DNA of 64,000 nucleotides from Niveispirillum lacus (GTDB lineage: Bacteria; Pseudomonadota; Alphaproteobacteria; Azospirillales; Azospirillaceae), in NCBI RefSeq assembly GCF_002251795.1, contig NZ_NOXU01000026.1, positions 1 to 64,000 on the forward strand. The letters run 5' to 3'. A program made the translations under genes and the position numbers. This document shows positions 9,763-19,755 of this stretch, one piece after another. The notes beneath the pieces are model-generated. The model saw only the letters and a list, made by a program, of their open reading frames with translations. It was not told where the DNA came from and did no database searches. Every line of letters starts with the position of its first letter. Positions within the stretch are counted from its first letter, which is position 1.

Positions 9763-11244
9763 TCAGGCGAGCGCGCTCAGGGCTTCACGCACCCGTGTTA
9801 CCTGGTCATTGGCCAGGGCGGTGGAGCGGGAGATATCACCGACATTACCGGCGATGCGTTGAACCGCCAGGGAACTTTCCTGCATGTTCCGCGTCATCAA
9901 TCGGGCCACGCTGCTCTGCTGATCAATGGCGCCGGCGGTACTCAGCACCAGACTGCGCACGGCGGCGACAGCGTCATGGATGTGGCTGACCTGACTTGCC
10001 ACATCATCGGCGACATGCTGCACCGTGCCGATCTCATCGGCAATACGCTGCGTGGCCTCTGATGCCTGTCGGGCCAGGCCCTTTACTTCTGTTGCCACCA
10101 CCGCGAAGCCTTTGCCGGCCTCTCCGGCGCGCGCACTTTCGATGGTGGCGTTCAACGCCAGCAGGTTGATCTGACCGGCGATGTCCTGGATCAGACTGAC
10201 AATGCCGTTCATGGCGCTGGTGCCATCCACCAGCCGGGCCATGGCCTGACCCACCGCATCCACCTGGGCAAAGACCCTTTCGGCGGCATCGCGTGACTGG
10301 TTCATATTCTGGGCAATGGAACGGATGGAACCGTCCAACTGGTCAGTACCGACGGCCACAGCCTGGATATTGGCACTGGTCTGTTCGGTAGCGCCCGACA
10401 TCTCCACAGCCTGACGGTTGGAAACCTCCACCGCCTGGACGATATCGTCCAGATAGCGCTGCACCAGGGCCAGGACCTGCTCATTGCTGTGCCGCGCTTT
10501 CACCTGGGCTGTGATATCGCTGGCAAACTTCACCACCTTGAACACCTTGCCATTCATGTCCAGGATGGGGTTGTAGGTGGCATGGATATAGACTTCGCGC
10601 CCGTCGCGGGTCAGACGCCGGAATTCACCAGCGCTGTGCCGGCCCTGACGCAGGTCGTTCCACAGGCTGCGATACGCCGGCGATGATGCGTCCACCGGAT
10701 CAACGAAGATACGGTGATGGCGGCCCTTCACATCCTCCAGCCGATAGCCCATCAGCGACAGGAAATTTTCATTCGCATCCAGGATATGGCCGTCCAGATC
10801 AAAGGTGATCACTGCCTGTGACCGGCCCAACGCCTCGATCTGGCCGGACAGGTCGGCGGCGCGCAATCGTTGGTTTGTGACGTCGCTGGCAACCTTCACA
10901 ACCTTGTAGACACGTCCCCGTCCATCCAGCACCGGGTTATACGACCCCTGGATCCAGACAGGGCGGCCCCCCTTGGCGATACGACGGCTTTCCTGGGCCG
11001 GCACAGCCCGCCCGCTGGCCAGGTCAGACCAGAACCGGGCGTAGGCAGGGTCGGCGGCGTCGGCAGGATCGACAAACATACGGTGATGCTGGCCCTTGAT
11101 CTCCGCCAGCGAGTACCCCATCAGAGACAGGAAGGCGTTATTGGCCGTCAGGATGGTGCCATCCGGCTTGAATTCAATCAGGGCCTGCGTTCCTGAAACA
11201 GCCGCCAACGTTGCTGCGGCATCCTGCTTAAACCTGCCAAACAT
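9763..11244 (-). CDS. Soluble methyl-accepting chemotaxis protein with two PAS domains (BdlA-like)
   Basis: A 493-residue chemoreceptor without membrane segments. Two tandem PAS domains (about residues 11-125 and 135-250) are clearly repeats of each other: each has [11 protein letters not shown] or [11 protein letters not shown], then HHRMFVDP or HHRIFVDP, and a YNPVLD or YNPILD segment before VYKVVK/VFKVVK and a SDVT or SDIT end. The C-terminal coiled-coil signalling domain contains the CheA/CheW-binding hairpin tip around [20 protein letters not shown]. This matches the layout of Pseudomonas BdlA, a cytoplasmic biofilm-dispersion receptor. PAS ligands (haem, flavin or none) cannot be decided. 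ATG 11244 is preceded by AAGGGTGG. Confidence 0.9.
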   Translation of the reverse strand: MFGRFKQDAAATLAAVSGTQALIEFKPDGTILTANNAFLSLMGYSLAEIKGQHHRMFVDPADAADPAYARFWSDLASGRAVPAQESRRIAKGGRPVWIQGSYNPVLDGRGRVYKVVKVASDVTNQRLRAADLSGQIEALGRSQAVITFDLDGHILDANENFLSLMGYRLEDVKGRHHRIFVDPVDASSPAYRSLWNDLRQGRHSAGEFRRLTRDGREVYIHATYNPILDMNGKVFKVVKFASDITAQVKARHSNEQVLALVQRYLDDIVQAVEVSNRQAVEMSGATEQTSANIQAVAVGTDQLDGSIRSIAQNMNQSRDAAERVFAQVDAVGQAMARLVDGTSAMNGIVSLIQDIAGQINLLALNATIESARAGEAGKGFAVVATEVKGLARQASEATQRIADEIGTVQHVADDVASQVSHIHDAVAAVRSLVLSTAGAIDQQSSVARLMTRNMQESSLAVQRIAGNVGDISRSTALANDQVTRVREALSALA

Positions 11245-11440
11245 GGCCCACCCTTTGCCTGCGTTCATCACCATTTCCAAATAGGATGCAGGCCACCGGA
11301 TTCCAACCTGACGGACGGGGAAACCGCCGCTGGTGTTGGCGACGGCAATTGCTCGGGCTTGCCATCGCTGGTCTGGACAGGCGTCAGCCGTCCGCCTAAT
11401 CCTGTCGCCATCCCGTCCCTGACAAGCCGAGGCCCCGCCC

Positions 11441-12235
11441 GTGCGTATCGCCACCTGGAACATCAACTCCGTCCGTTTGCGCATCGACATCGTGGGCAAG
11501 CTGCTGGACGAACAGCAGCCCGACGTGTTGTGCCTGCAGGAAACCAAGGTGGTGGACGACGCCTTCCCACGCGGGGAGTTTAAGGCGCGCGGGTATGAGC
11601 ATATCCATATTCATGGGATGAAGAGCTATAATGGCGTCGCCATCCTGTCGCGCATCCCCTTCACCTCACGCGATATCCGGCATTCCTGTGGCAAGGAGGA
11701 TTGCCGCCATGTCCTGGCCACACTGGCCAACGGGGTGGAGGTGCATAATCTGTACATCCCCGCCGGTGGCGACATTCCCGACCCCGCAGTAAATGACAAG
11801 TTTGCCCACAAGCTTCAGTTCCTGGACGAGATGCAGACCTGGTTTCAAGAAAACCGGTCCCCGGATCGGCCGATGATCCTGGTCGGCGACCTGAACATCG
11901 CCCCGCTGGAACATGATGTCTGGTCGCACAAACAGCTTCTGGACGTCGTCTCCCATACCCCCATCGAGGTGGAAAAGCTGACGGCGCTGCAGAACAGCCT
12001 GAACTGGGTCGATGCGGTCCGCCATTTCGTGCCGGCGGACGAAAAACTCTATAGTTGGTGGTCGTACCGCGCCGCCGACTGGAACCTGTCGAACAAGGGC
12101 CGCCGACTGGACCATATCTGGGTGACGCCGCCACTGGCATCCAGCCTGAAGGGGCAGACCATCCTGCGTGAGGCACGGGGATGGGAACCCAAGCCCAGCG
12201 ACCATGTACCCGTTATTGTTGATCTGGATATGTAA
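11441..12235 (+). CDS. xthA: Exodeoxyribonuclease III
   Basis: A 264-residue EEP-superfamily apurinic/apyrimidinic endonuclease and 3'-5' exonuclease for base-excision repair. Family signatures are [10 protein letters not shown] at the start, CLQETKV with the metal-binding Glu, [17 protein letters not shown] and the terminal catalytic SDHVPV. The start is GTG at 11441, with GAGG a few bases upstream, and gives the usual [11 protein letters not shown]-terminus. Its stop is 14 bp from the stop of the convergent histidine kinase gene. Confidence 0.96.
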   Translation: MRIATWNINSVRLRIDIVGKLLDEQQPDVLCLQETKVVDDAFPRGEFKARGYEHIHIHGMKSYNGVAILSRIPFTSRDIRHSCGKEDCRHVLATLANGVEVHNLYIPAGGDIPDPAVNDKFAHKLQFLDEMQTWFQENRSPDRPMILVGDLNIAPLEHDVWSHKQLLDVVSHTPIEVEKLTALQNSLNWVDAVRHFVPADEKLYSWWSYRAADWNLSNKGRRLDHIWVTPPLASSLKGQTILREARGWEPKPSDHVPVIVDLDM

Positions 12236-12249
12236 CCCGCCGGTACCGT

Positions 12250-13974
12250 TCAGGCATGCAGGCGGGTCGGCAATCGGATGCTGACAGTTGTTCCCATGCC
12301 GGGCTCGCTGTCGATTGACAGCGAGCCTTCATGCAACTCGACCAGGGATTTGGCCAAGGGCAGGCCGAGGCCCGTACCTTCGCCCCCGCGGGTCAGATGG
12401 CTGTTCACCTGCCGGAACGGTTCCAGGGCCAAAGACACCTCGGTCGGTGTCATGCCACATCCGGTATCACTGACCCTCAGCACCATGAAATCATCCGGCC
12501 AGAGCGGGTCCGGTTCCACCGCCAAGGTGATGACCCCGCCCGCCGGTGTGTATTTCACGGCATTGTTGACAAGATTCAGCAGGACTTGACGCAGTTTCAT
12601 GGCGTCGGCCCGCAGATGGGGCGTCGTTTCCTCCCCGGCCACCACACGCAGATCTACAGACGCTGCCTCCACCCGGCCGCGCATCAGGCGAGCACATTCG
12701 ACCGCCAGCGCCGACAGATCCACCGGTTCCAGGCGTAGATCCATCTTCCCTGCCTCAATCTTCGACAGATCCAGGATATCGTTGATCAGGGCCAGAAGAT
12801 GCAGACCGGAATTGCGGATATCTTCGGCATATTCGGCATATTTGGGGTTGCCCATGGCGCCATGTATCCGATGCACCATCACTTCGGCAAAGCCGATGAT
12901 CGCATTCAGCGGCGTGCGCAATTCGTGGCTGGCCACGGCCAGGAATTGGGATTTCGCAGCGGTGGCCTGTTCAGCCTCGGCCCGGGCCAGTCGGGCCGCC
13001 GTCTCGCTGGCCTCCAGCTTGGCGACATACCGTCGGACCAGCACGACCAGCGCCAGCACCAGAATGGTGCCGAACACCCCTTGCAACAGCATCTGATTAC
13101 GGAACTGGCGATAGGGCTGCAGCACATGGTCCATATCCTGGCCCACCGAAACCAGCAGCCGGGTGCCCGGCAGCAATTCATAACTGGCGATACGGTCTTC
13201 GCCATCAATCGGGCTGACAGCGCGGATGATGCCATGGCCATCCCCCTCCCGCGCTGCCCCCACATAGGGAAGATCGGGATAGGATTGTCCCACAATGCCA
13301 GGGGTGGAGGCCCCGCGCGCATAAACGGTTCCATCCAGATCCATCAGTGTGGCGACCGCGCCCAGGTCCAGATCAACCGCACTGAAGAAGCCCGCAAAAT
13401 ATTCCGACAGGATGTCACCCACGACCACCGCGATCAGGCTGCCATCGGGTGTTTCAACCCGCACCCAGAACGGGATGGAGGACATCAGCGGGGTGCGGCC
13501 GATGATCGGTTTGCCGAAACCCAGGCGGGGCGATCCTGGCTCTGTTGCTTGGCGAAAATAATCGCTGTCGGACATATCCAGACCCACGGCACCGGGGCGT
13601 GTGGCATCCACCACCGTGCCGCGTGCATCCATGATACCCAGGAATTTCGACACGCGGTCCAGCCCGGCCACACGCCGGCGCATTACTTCCAGATCGGCGG
13701 GATATCCCGCCTCCACCCGGTCGGATACTTCCTGCAGCAATTGCTGCACCTGACTGACGGTGCGGCTGACATGCTGGCCAAAGGCGCGGGTCAGATTAGC
13801 CGTATCGCGTTCCGCATCGGCCAGGGCATCAATGTAGGATGTATGGATCTGCCAGCCGACAAGCAGCCACAAGCCGCCCAGCACCATGGCCGAAAGCAGG
13901 TTGATGCCGGTACGGCCCAGAAGGGCCGGCAACCGGCCAGACCGGTCGCTTCTGTCTTGGGTCTTCGGTCCCAT
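12250..13974 (-). CDS. Membrane sensor histidine kinase with extracytoplasmic Cache-like domain
   Basis: A 574-residue hybrid-free sensor kinase. TM1 is at about 24-44 and TM2 at about 296-314. The roughly 250 periplasmic residues between them look like a PDC/dCache sensor (SDSDYFRQA, PIIGRT, IAVVVGDI). The cytosolic part has the H-box ASHELRTPLN with phospho-acceptor H350, an N-box NLVNNAVKYTPAGG, G1 DTGCGM and G2 GEGTGLGL, which is a complete HATPase. There is no HAMP by eye and no receiver domain. No response regulator gene is adjacent, so the partner is unknown; an orphan kinase feeding a separate regulator is likely. Related kinases in Azospirillaceae sense small organic molecules, but no ligand can be given here. 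Confidence 0.92.
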   Translation of the reverse strand: MGPKTQDRSDRSGRLPALLGRTGINLLSAMVLGGLWLLVGWQIHTSYIDALADAERDTANLTRAFGQHVSRTVSQVQQLLQEVSDRVEAGYPADLEVMRRRVAGLDRVSKFLGIMDARGTVVDATRPGAVGLDMSDSDYFRQATEPGSPRLGFGKPIIGRTPLMSSIPFWVRVETPDGSLIAVVVGDILSEYFAGFFSAVDLDLGAVATLMDLDGTVYARGASTPGIVGQSYPDLPYVGAAREGDGHGIIRAVSPIDGEDRIASYELLPGTRLLVSVGQDMDHVLQPYRQFRNQMLLQGVFGTILVLALVVLVRRYVAKLEASETAARLARAEAEQATAAKSQFLAVASHELRTPLNAIIGFAEVMVHRIHGAMGNPKYAEYAEDIRNSGLHLLALINDILDLSKIEAGKMDLRLEPVDLSALAVECARLMRGRVEAASVDLRVVAGEETTPHLRADAMKLRQVLLNLVNNAVKYTPAGGVITLAVEPDPLWPDDFMVLRVSDTGCGMTPTEVSLALEPFRQVNSHLTRGGEGTGLGLPLAKSLVELHEGSLSIDSEPGMGTTVSIRLPTRLHA

Positions 13975-14007
13975 CGTTGCTGTCTATACCATGCAGCACG
14001 GTCGGCG

Positions 14008-14787
14008 TCACGCCGCCGCCAGTTCACCCACCAGCCCCAGCATCACGATCAAGTCAGCATCACGTGACAGGCGATGGTCCCCATCCTTGACCAGGGTGAT
14101 CCGGACATCCCGGGCTTCCAAAGCGGCCGCCAGATCCAGGCTGGTCTGCCAGGGGATATCGGGGTCGCACTGCCCATGCAGCAGGCGAACGGGGCAGCCG
14201 ACGCGGATCGGCCCGGCCCCCTTCGTCAGCAGCAGGTGATTTTGTGCCTCTTCCAGCAGGTGACGGGTGATTGGATACCCGGCAGGATCATAGGCCGATG
14301 GGGCGATGAACTGTCCATCGCGTGCCAAGGCCTGTAACTCCACCGGGCCCAGGCGCGGGCGGATCATGCGTTCAGTGAAATCAGGCGCCGGCGCGATACC
14401 GACCACCCCCGCGATCCGGTCCGGTCGGGCCAACGCCAGCAACAGGGCGATCCAGCCGCCCATGGACGACCCGACCAGGATTTGTGGCCCTTCGGTCACA
14501 CAATCCAGCACGGCCAGCGCGTCATCGCGCCAGCGCCCGATGGACCCGTCTTCCCAGTTACCGCCGCTGGCCCCATGGGCATGGTAATCGAAACGGACAA
14601 AGGCCCTTCCCTGGGAACGCGCCCAGCGTTCCAGCGCCACCGCCTTCGCCCCGGCCATGTCGGACCGGAACCCGGTCAAGAAGATGAGCCCCGGTCCCAA
14701 ACCTGGGCTGCGGCGATAGGCTATGGCGGTGCCGGCCCGATCCAGGCTATGTATCGGCACCTCGCCGTCCATGGCTGTCCCGTTCAT
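14008..14787 (-). CDS. Alpha/beta hydrolase (ABHD10-like)
   Basis: A 259-residue cytosolic alpha/beta-hydrolase fold protein. The nucleophile elbow is GSSMGGW, preceded by a strand with FVRFDYHAHGASGG, which is typical of the ABHD10/prolyl-oligopeptidase-like group. A late LLHGQCDPDIPW contains the acidic residue and DGDHRLS the catalytic His. The substrate is probably an ester or thioester but is unknown. ATG 14787 is possible; ATG 14772 is an alternative with better spacing after CGGGA. The start region is head-to-head with the glycosyltransferase start, leaving almost no shared intergenic space. Confidence 0.85.
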   Translation of the reverse strand: MNGTAMDGEVPIHSLDRAGTAIAYRRSPGLGPGLIFLTGFRSDMAGAKAVALERWARSQGRAFVRFDYHAHGASGGNWEDGSIGRWRDDALAVLDCVTEGPQILVGSSMGGWIALLLALARPDRIAGVVGIAPAPDFTERMIRPRLGPVELQALARDGQFIAPSAYDPAGYPITRHLLEEAQNHLLLTKGAGPIRVGCPVRLLHGQCDPDIPWQTSLDLAAALEARDVRITLVKDGDHRLSRDADLIVMLGLVGELAAA

Positions 14788-14804
14788 TGTCCGAATTCCC
14801 GCCC

Positions 14805-16019
14805 ATGCCGCCCCATGCTGACGCCGGCACCCTAGCCGGCGATGTCACGCCGGACAATCCCGGCCTTGATGCCACCAGCCTGTTTGGCGGCGGCAAACCT
14901 GTGATCCTGCAGGTAATCCCCACCCTGGTCACAGGCGGGGCAGAACGTGGCTGCATTGACATGGCCGCCGCCATCCAGCGGGCGGGGGGTACTGCCATCG
15001 TGGTTTCCGCCGGTGGCCCCATGGCGCGCGAATTGGACCGCTATGGCGCCAAGCACATCCAATTGCCGGTACAGTCCAAGAACCCGCTGACCATGCGGCG
15101 CAACGCGACCAGGTTGACCGAGATCATCAGGCAGCATGGGGTGGACCTGATCCATGCCCGGTCCCGCGCACCGGCCTGGAGCGCCTATTGGGCGGCCAAG
15201 CGCACCGACATCCCCTTCGTCACCACCTTCCACGCGCCCTATAACTTCAAGGGCCGGGTGAAGAAATGGTACAACAGCGTCATGGCCAAGGCCGACCGCA
15301 TCATCGCCGTGTCGGGCTTTGTTTATGAGCATGTGACCCGTGAATATGGGGTCGGGGCCGACCGGTTGCGCCTCATCCATCGCGGGGTCGATGTCGATAT
15401 CATGTCGCCCGACAAGGTGACCCAGGCGCGCATGGCCCAGTTGATCCAGCAATGGCGCCTGCCGGAGGATCAGCGCATCGTGCTGCTGCCGGGCCGCCTG
15501 ACCCGCTGGAAGGGCCAAGGCGTTCTGATTGAGGCCATATCCCGCCTGGGGCGCAGCGATGTGCGTGCTGTTCTGGTCGGCGATGATCAGGGCCGTGACC
15601 ATTACCGTCAGGAGTTGGAAGACCATATCCGCCGCTTGAATCTGGGCGGGCAGGTCACCATCGCCGGCCACTGCAACGACATGGCAGCCGCCTATATGCT
15701 GTCAGACGTGGTGGTGAACGCGTCTGTCGAACCCGAAGCCTTTGGCCGGGTGATTGCCGAGGCGCAGGCCATGGGTCGCCCGGTGATCGTGTCTGACCTG
15801 GGGGCAGTCAAGGAAACGGTCATCAACGGCGAAACCGGCCTGGTGGTGCCGCCCAACAATCCCGACGCCCTGGCCGGGGCCATCCGCGCCGCGCTTGACC
15901 TTGATCCTTTGCAGCGTCAGGCCGTGGGCCTGGACGGTATGCGTCATGTGCGGACCAACTTCACCAAGGCGGGCATGTGTGCGGCGACCTTGGCGGTTTA
16001 TGCGGAACTGCTGGGGTGA
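14805..16019 (+). CDS. GT4-family glycosyltransferase
   Basis: A 404-residue GT-B fold glycosyltransferase. The N-terminal half has VIPTLVTGGAERGCIDMA, the glycine-rich loop of GT4 donors and acceptors, and IHARSRAPAWSAYWA. The C-terminal donor domain carries LLPGRLTRWKGQGVLIEA and the E-x7-E motif region EPEAFGRVIAEAQAMGRPVI. It probably adds a sugar to a surface polysaccharide or LPS on the cytoplasmic face; no acceptor is known. ATG 14805 is the best start, although no clear SD precedes it and TTG 14787 is an alternative. It is not in a visible polysaccharide cluster. Confidence 0.88.
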   Translation: MPPHADAGTLAGDVTPDNPGLDATSLFGGGKPVILQVIPTLVTGGAERGCIDMAAAIQRAGGTAIVVSAGGPMARELDRYGAKHIQLPVQSKNPLTMRRNATRLTEIIRQHGVDLIHARSRAPAWSAYWAAKRTDIPFVTTFHAPYNFKGRVKKWYNSVMAKADRIIAVSGFVYEHVTREYGVGADRLRLIHRGVDVDIMSPDKVTQARMAQLIQQWRLPEDQRIVLLPGRLTRWKGQGVLIEAISRLGRSDVRAVLVGDDQGRDHYRQELEDHIRRLNLGGQVTIAGHCNDMAAAYMLSDVVVNASVEPEAFGRVIAEAQAMGRPVIVSDLGAVKETVINGETGLVVPPNNPDALAGAIRAALDLDPLQRQAVGLDGMRHVRTNFTKAGMCAATLAVYAELLG

Positions 16020-16382
16020 GTTGCCTGTAGGAAGAGCAGTTCAGGCCACGATCAGCGATTGGAACTCCTGCATTTACGATCGGCATCTGATACAATCTGG
16101 CTATTCTCACCAGACCCATATCCACCGCCCGTCAATGCCGCTGCTCTTCGGAGCGAGTGGGGCAATGGCCGTGAAACACCGCCTCATTTTGTGGTGCATG
16201 ATGTTTCACCTGGGTGTCGCGAAACCCGCCTTGTGCATTTTTCCCCGCCTGAATCCCGCCTTGATTGCCGTGTAAGCAGCAACTCCATCCGAGGGGCGAT
16301 CCGCCCGGCCTTGCCTAGTGCCGGCTTTTTTGCTCTAAGGATGGCTCCATATCTCCGCTGGCGTTATCCGGGTGGTATTCCC
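16020..16382. other. Intergenic region, no gene seen
   Basis: No convincing coding frame lies in these 363 bp. The region contains an inverted repeat, GTGAAACA (16171-16178) and TGTTTCAC (16202-16209), which are also half-sites of a parS-type sequence. A weak terminator-like stem, CCGGC/GCCGG, lies at 16305-16324 and is followed by CTTTTTT. The end of the region carries the ribosome site (GGGTGG) for the lipoprotein gene. Confidence 0.6.
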
Positions 16383-16892
16383 ATGTCCTTGCGTGCCCTG
16401 TCCGTAATTGGTCGTTCCGCCCTGCTGGGCACCCTGGTGCTTGGTCTCGGGGGCTGCTCCTGGCTGGGTTTCGGCTCAGAGCCGGAGGCCCCGAATACCC
16501 AGATCCTGCGCCAGAATAATGATGGTCAGGCCGGTATGAATGCCGCTGCCCGCCCTGCCGGCACCGTGACCGTCAACGCTTTCCTGTGGCGGGCCGCCCT
16601 GGATACGGTGACCTTCATGCCGCTGGTCCAGGCCGATCCTTATGGCGGTGTGATCCTGACGGACTGGTACAGCCCGCCGGCGACGCCCAATGAGCGGTTC
16701 AAGATCAACCTCTATATCCTGGATGCCGCCCTGCGCGCCGATGGCGTACGCGCCACCGTGTTCCGCCAGGAGTTGAAGGGTGGTGTCTGGATCGACGCAC
16801 CGGTGACGGCAGAAACCGGTACACAGCTAGAAGACACGATTCTGACCCGTGCCCGTCAGCTTCGTCAGCAGTCGGCAGCTCCGACCAACTGA
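16383..16892 (+). CDS. DUF3576 lipoprotein
   Basis: A 169-residue predicted lipoprotein. The signal peptide runs to the lipobox LGGC at about residues 21-24, so the protein is probably lipidated at Cys24. The remainder matches the DUF3576 family, common in alphaproteobacteria and of unknown function: NAFLWRAALDTVTFMPL, then a GGVILTDWYSPP segment and a strand-rich C-terminus. It lies just upstream of leuS and lptE, a position conserved in Rhodospirillales, which suggests a role in outer-membrane biogenesis (inference). ATG 16383 has GGGTGG upstream. Confidence 0.88.
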   Translation: MSLRALSVIGRSALLGTLVLGLGGCSWLGFGSEPEAPNTQILRQNNDGQAGMNAAARPAGTVTVNAFLWRAALDTVTFMPLVQADPYGGVILTDWYSPPATPNERFKINLYILDAALRADGVRATVFRQELKGGVWIDAPVTAETGTQLEDTILTRARQLRQQSAAPTN

Positions 16893-16931
16893 TCGTGCCC
16901 GTCTGGCGCCGGTTCGCGGCACAGGCATGCT

Positions 16932-16953
16932 AAGGCCGGCATTCGCCGGCCTT
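16932..16953 (+). terminator. Hairpin after the DUF3576 gene
   Basis: AAGGCCGGC (16932-16940) pairs perfectly with GCCGGCCTT (16945-16953) around an ATTC loop, about 40 nt after the stop codon. The T-tract is short (CTTCAG), so this is a likely but not classical terminator. Confidence 0.6.
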
Positions 16954-17060
16954 CAGCGTTCATGATAGTGATCGCTGAGCATAATTTTGAACCGCCGGGC
17001 ATCGGCCCCTGTCACGGGTGACGCCCGGCGAAGCGACACCCGTTCGACAGGTCCCGCCCC

Positions 17061-19646
17061 ATGTCCCGCTATAATGTCCGCGAAACCGAAGCCAAGTGGC
17101 AGTCCGTCTGGGAAGAACGCCGCAGCTTCGCCGTCACCGCCGATCAATCCAAGCCCAAGACCTATGTGCTGGAGATGTTCCCCTATCCGTCGGGGCGCAT
17201 CCATATGGGCCATGTGCGCAACTACACCATTGGCGATGTGATCGCCCGCTATAAGCGGTCCAAGGGGTTCAACGTTCTGCACCCAATGGGCTGGGATGCG
17301 TTCGGGTTGCCGGCGGAGAACGCCGCGCTGGAGCGCAACACCCATCCGGGCACCTGGACATACGAGAACATCAAGGCCATGCGCGGCCAGTTGAAGACCA
17401 TGGGTCTGGCCATCGACTGGGAGCGGGAGATCGCCACCTGCCGGCCGGAATATTACCGGTTCGAACAGAAGATGTTCCTGGATTTCCTCAAAGCCGGTCT
17501 GGCCTATCGTAAGGAAAGCTGGGTCAACTGGGACCCTGTGGACAATACCGTTCTGGCCAATGAGCAGGTGATCGACGGTCGCGGCTGGCGCACCGGCGCC
17601 CTGGTGGAAAAGCGCAAGCTCAGCCAGTGGTTCCTGAAGATCACGCATTTTGCGGACGAGCTGCTGTCGGCCATTACCACGCTGGATCGCTGGCCCGAAA
17701 AAGTCCGCATCATGCAGGAGAACTGGATCGGCAAGTCCACGGGCTGCCGCTTCTTTTTCCAGTTGTCCGACGGACATGCCGATCTGGAGGTGTTCACGAC
17801 CCGTCCCGACACGCTGTTCGGGGCGTCTTTCGTGGCCATCAGCCCCAACCATCCGCTGGCCGCTAAGCTGGCGGAGAACGATGCCGGCCTGGCCGGGTTC
17901 ATCGCCGAATGCAACAGCATGGGCACCAGCGAAGCCACGCTGGAACAGGCAGAAAAGAAGGGCTGGCGCACGCCGGTGACGGCGGAGCATCCGTTCGTCA
18001 AGGGCTGGACCCTGCCCGTCTATGTCGCCAATTTTGTGCTGATGGAATATGGCACGGGCGCCATTTTTGGCTGCCCCGCCCATGATCAGCGCGACCTGGA
18101 CTTTGCCCGCAAGTACGACCTGCCGGTGAAGCCGGTGGTGGTGCCAGACGGTGAGGACCCCGCCAGCTTCGCCGTGGCGAATGAGGCCTATACCGGCCCG
18201 GGCAGCCTCCGCAATTCCGATTTCCTGGATGGTCTGTCCGTGGAAGAGGGCAAGAAGGCGGCGGTCGCTAAGATCGAGGCGCTGGGCCGGGGGCAGGGGA
18301 CAACCATGTTCCGCCTGCGCGATTGGGGGGTTTCGCGTCAGCGTTACTGGGGCTGCCCCATTCCCATCATCCATTGCCCGGATTGCGGCGTGGTGCCGGT
18401 GCCGGAAGACCAGTTGCCCGTCACCCTGCCGCCCGACGTCACCTTTGATGCCCCCGGCAACCCGCTGGCCCGCCATGCCACCTGGAAGCATGTAAAGTGC
18501 CCGTCCTGCGGCAAGGATGCCGAGCGGGAGACGGACACGTTCGATACCTTTATCGAGTCGAGCTGGTATTTCCTGCGTTTTGCCGACCCCCGCAACGAGC
18601 AGGTGGCCTTCGACAAGGAGTTGGTAAAGTACTGGCTGCCCGTTGATAACTATATCGGCGGTATCGAGCATGCGGTTCTGCACCTGCTCTATTCCCGCTT
18701 CTGGACCCGTGCGCTCAGCCATGTCGGCTATCTGGATCTGCCGGAGCCGTTCGGCGGCCTGTTCACGCAGGGCATGGTGACGCACGCCACCTTCCAGGAT
18801 ACGGACGGCAAGTGGGTCTTCCCCGTGGATGTAGATATCCAGGGCGGCAAGGCCACCAAGATCGCCGACGGTTCGCCCGTCACCGTCGGCCCCGTCATCA
18901 AGATGTCGAAGTCCAAGAAGAATGTCGTGGACCCGGAAGGCATCATCGGCAGCTATGGCGCCGATGCCGCCCGCCTGTTCATGATGTCGGACAGCCCGCC
19001 CGACCGTGACCTGGAATGGACCGAAGCCGGCATTGACGGTGCCTGGCGCTATATCAACCGCCTGTGGCGGCATGTGACGGAACCGGGCTTTGCCCTGCCC
19101 GCTGCAGGTACCGCCATCCCCAGCAGCTTCGGCGCCGATGCCACGGCCCTGCGCCGCGCCGCGCACAAGGCGGCGGCGGCCGTGGCTGACGATATCGAGG
19201 GTTACCGCTTCAACAGTTCTGTGGCCAAGCTGCGTACCTTCACCAATGCGCTGGGCGACGCCTTGTCGAAGATGGCGGCCAAGGGTGAGGTTCCGGCCGA
19301 TGAGGGCTGGGCCGCGCGGGAGGCGCTGGAATATATGGCGCAGATCGTGCAGCCCGTGATGCCGCATCTGGCCCAACAGATGTGGGAAGAGTTGGGTCAT
19401 GCCGATCTGCTGGTCGACCGCACTTGGCCGGCCTCCGACCCGTCGCTGCTGGTGGATGACAGCGCCACGGTCGCCGTGCAGGTCAATGGCAAGCTGCGCG
19501 CCACCCTGACGCTCGCACGCGACTGCGCCGAGGCTGTCGCGCGCGAGGCGGCTTTGGCGGATGCAAATGTGCAGCGGGCCATGGATGGTAAGGAGCCGCG
19601 GAAGATCATCGTGGTGCCGAACCGGATTGTGAATATCGTAGTGTAA
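17061..19646 (+). CDS. leuS: Leucyl-tRNA synthetase
   Basis: A full-length 861-residue class Ia synthetase that charges tRNA-Leu. The HIGH-type motif [15 protein letters not shown] lies at about 41-55, and the KMSKS loop is exact at about 614-618. A zinc-ribbon-like CPDCG...CPSCG pair sits before the second half of the catalytic domain. The CP1 editing domain ([35 protein letters not shown]) is intact, so it should clear mischarged tRNA. An anticodon-binding domain and a C-terminal LeuS-specific domain ending in [14 protein letters not shown] follow. Lipoprotein and lptE/holA genes flank it in the typical alphaproteobacterial order. Confidence 0.98.
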   Translation: MSRYNVRETEAKWQSVWEERRSFAVTADQSKPKTYVLEMFPYPSGRIHMGHVRNYTIGDVIARYKRSKGFNVLHPMGWDAFGLPAENAALERNTHPGTWTYENIKAMRGQLKTMGLAIDWEREIATCRPEYYRFEQKMFLDFLKAGLAYRKESWVNWDPVDNTVLANEQVIDGRGWRTGALVEKRKLSQWFLKITHFADELLSAITTLDRWPEKVRIMQENWIGKSTGCRFFFQLSDGHADLEVFTTRPDTLFGASFVAISPNHPLAAKLAENDAGLAGFIAECNSMGTSEATLEQAEKKGWRTPVTAEHPFVKGWTLPVYVANFVLMEYGTGAIFGCPAHDQRDLDFARKYDLPVKPVVVPDGEDPASFAVANEAYTGPGSLRNSDFLDGLSVEEGKKAAVAKIEALGRGQGTTMFRLRDWGVSRQRYWGCPIPIIHCPDCGVVPVPEDQLPVTLPPDVTFDAPGNPLARHATWKHVKCPSCGKDAERETDTFDTFIESSWYFLRFADPRNEQVAFDKELVKYWLPVDNYIGGIEHAVLHLLYSRFWTRALSHVGYLDLPEPFGGLFTQGMVTHATFQDTDGKWVFPVDVDIQGGKATKIADGSPVTVGPVIKMSKSKKNVVDPEGIIGSYGADAARLFMMSDSPPDRDLEWTEAGIDGAWRYINRLWRHVTEPGFALPAAGTAIPSSFGADATALRRAAHKAAAAVADDIEGYRFNSSVAKLRTFTNALGDALSKMAAKGEVPADEGWAAREALEYMAQIVQPVMPHLAQQMWEELGHADLLVDRTWPASDPSLLVDDSATVAVQVNGKLRATLTLARDCAEAVAREAALADANVQRAMDGKEPRKIIVVPNRIVNIVV

Positions 19647-19651
19647 GGCAG

Positions 19652-19697
19652 AAGCCCAGAAGGTTGAGGCTTGGTTCAACTTTCTGGGCTTTTTTTG
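19652..19697 (+). terminator. Terminator after leuS
   Basis: AAGCCCAGAA-GGTTGA (19652-19667) pairs with TCAAC-TTTCTGGGCTT (19677-19692) and is followed by a run of T ending at about 19697. It starts 5 nt after the leuS stop. The right half of its ascending arm is also part of a larger inverted repeat with the lptE leader. Confidence 0.85.
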
Positions 19698-19745
19698 GGG
19701 GTTCAGCTCAAAAATCCCCCTGTTTTTCTTGAACCAAGCCTCAAC
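19663..19745. repeat. Perfect 17-bp inverted repeat spanning the leuS-lptE junction
   Basis: GTTGAGGCTTGGTTCAA (19663-19679) and TTGAACCAAGCCTCAAC (19729-19745) are exact reverse complements 49 nt apart. The left arm lies inside the leuS terminator hairpin and the right arm ends 10 nt before the lptE ATG. RNA could fold either the terminator or the long-range stem, so an attenuation-like switch is possible (inference). A 16/17 match to the left arm occurs at 48267-48283. Confidence 0.85.
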
Positions 19746-19755
19746 GAGGCGTGCC

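Noticed and set aside
12799-14067. Long plus-strand frame across the histidine kinase
   Set aside because: It is antisense to a kinase with all catalytic boxes. The translated protein is rich in His, Gln and Arg and shows no family motif.
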